This document shows positions 63,476 through 64,000 of a stretch of DNA of 64,000 nt, piece after piece; the stretch's first letter is position 1; each line of letters opens with the position of its first letter. The DNA is taken from assembly GCA_902591925.1 (NCBI GenBank), contig CACJCN010000002.1:1-64000 (forward strand). The letters run 5' to 3'. A program made the position numbers and the translations under genes. The DNA comes from an uncultured SAR86 cluster bacterium (lineage in GTDB: Bacteria; Pseudomonadota; Gammaproteobacteria; Magnimaribacterales; D2472). Under the pieces are notes generated by a model. The model ran no database searches. It was not told where the DNA came from and saw only the letters and a list, made by a program, of their open reading frames with translations.

Positions 63476-64000
63476 ATGGAACAATTTAATGCTTTTTTGG
63501 TATTACTTGATAGTAATTTAAGTGGATCTTGGTGGTTTCCAGCTTTATTAATTGGAACGGGTATATTTTTTACTATTTATCTAGGATTTCCACAATTTAA
63601 GTATTTCAATAGCGCATTCAAAATAGTATCTGGAAAGACAAAAAACTCTGAATCAAATGGAGAAACAACTGGATTTCAAGCGCTTACAACAGCTATGTCT
63701 GGCGCTGTGGGTACAGGAAATATTGGTGGTGTTGCTTTAGCAATTTGGACAGGTGGGCCTGCAGCAATATTTTGGATGTGGATTACAGCAATTTTTGGTA
63801 TGACAACAAAATATGTTGAAGTAACTTTAGGCCATAAATACAGAACAACTCTAAGCGACGGCTCAATATCTGGTGGACCAATGTATTACATTGAACAAGG
63901 TTTAAATATGAAATGGGTTGCTATTCTATTTGCATTCTTAATGATGATTACAGCTATTGGTTCTGGAAATATGCCTCAAATTAATAATATCGCTTTGGTA
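63476..64000 (+). CDS. Alanine/glycine:cation symporter family protein (3'-partial)
   Basis: The first 175 codons of an AGCS-type symporter, cut by the window end. Visible: [23 protein letters not shown] (helix 1, about 19-41), [45 protein letters not shown] (about 63-107; TA-SG-VGTGNI-GVA is the family signature), [10 protein letters not shown] near 137. Imports alanine or glycine with Na+. The ATG is two bases after the grxC stop. Confidence 0.92.
   Translation, partial: MEQFNAFLVLLDSNLSGSWWFPALLIGTGIFFTIYLGFPQFKYFNSAFKIVSGKTKNSESNGETTGFQALTTAMSGAVGTGNIGGVALAIWTGGPAAIFWMWITAIFGMTTKYVEVTLGHKYRTTLSDGSISGGPMYYIEQGLNMKWVAILFAFLMMITAIGSGNMPQINNIALV

Noticed and set aside
1-64000. CRISPR arrays, insertion sequences, prophage or toxin-antitoxin pairs
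   Set aside because: No regularly spaced repeats, transposase or integrase motifs, or typical toxin pairs were found.

Overview
The window is AT-rich (roughly one third G+C by eye), gene-dense DNA from a streamlined, free-living Gammaproteobacterium. The gene neighbours are gammaproteobacterial: metG divergent from mrp, mltG-tmk-holB behind a fab/acpP cluster, RNase T, NhaB, DusA, TatD and YadGH. Two large TonB-dependent receptors, a dedicated DUF3450/ExbB/ExbB/ExbD/TonB/TPR energising operon, short intergenic gaps, many ATGA overlaps and several TTG/GTG starts suggest a marine oligotroph of the SAR86 type. That placement is an inference; no rRNA is present to confirm it.

Layout. 0-7 kb: Smr-like protein, glutaryl-CoA dehydrogenase, a secreted S9 peptidase (minus) and a TonB receptor. 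6.9-15.9 kb: one long plus-strand run with the TonB energising complex, a MacAB-like efflux system and a glycosyltransferase, meeting a minus-strand glycosyltransferase/ELM1-like pair. 17.8-24.1 kb: HPP protein, BolA, MMPL exporter, methylacyl-CoA racemase, TatD, thioesterase. 24.1-30.4 kb: MoxR ATPase, VWA protein, permease, YadGH ABC exporter, QueF. 30.4-32.0 kb: tRNA-Ser and a cluster of uncharacterised items: a winged-helix protein, a membrane protein, a near-consensus LexA box before a 72-residue ORF, and a structured 200-nt intergenic RNA candidate ending in a terminator at the start codon of a DMT transporter. 32.0-39.9 kb: DMT transporter, rhodanese, second TonB receptor, tRNA-Arg(UCG), and a DUF3604/parvulin/HupE trio. 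39.9-44.1 kb: coaBC-panB-panC-panD, giving pantothenate and the CoA precursors, then a secreted metallo-beta-lactamase-fold hydrolase. 44.1-54 kb: tRNA-Arg(ACG), Trm112-like protein, an unexpected F420 ligase (CofE), pdxJ, glutaredoxin, RNase T, ferredoxin-NADP reductase, metG, mrp, mlaA, dusA, nhaB. 53.9-64 kb: nudC, RNase E, rluC, rpmF-fabD-fabG-acpP-mltG-tmk-holB, an SDR, glutaredoxin 3 and the start of an alanine/glycine:sodium symporter.

The most interesting signals are (1) the LexA box and its small ORF, whose C-terminus resembles a sliding-clamp binding peptide; (2) the adjacent structured leader or sRNA; (3) repeated loss of zinc or Fe-S cysteine motifs in housekeeping proteins (RNase E Zn-link, NudC zinc ribbon, delta-prime zinc module, Mrp CxxC, Trm112), with MetG keeping its cysteines; (4) the DUF3604-foldase-HupE trio; and (5) an isolated cofE. 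No CRISPR array, insertion sequence, prophage or rRNA was seen, and no gene-free stretch exceeds 300 bases.
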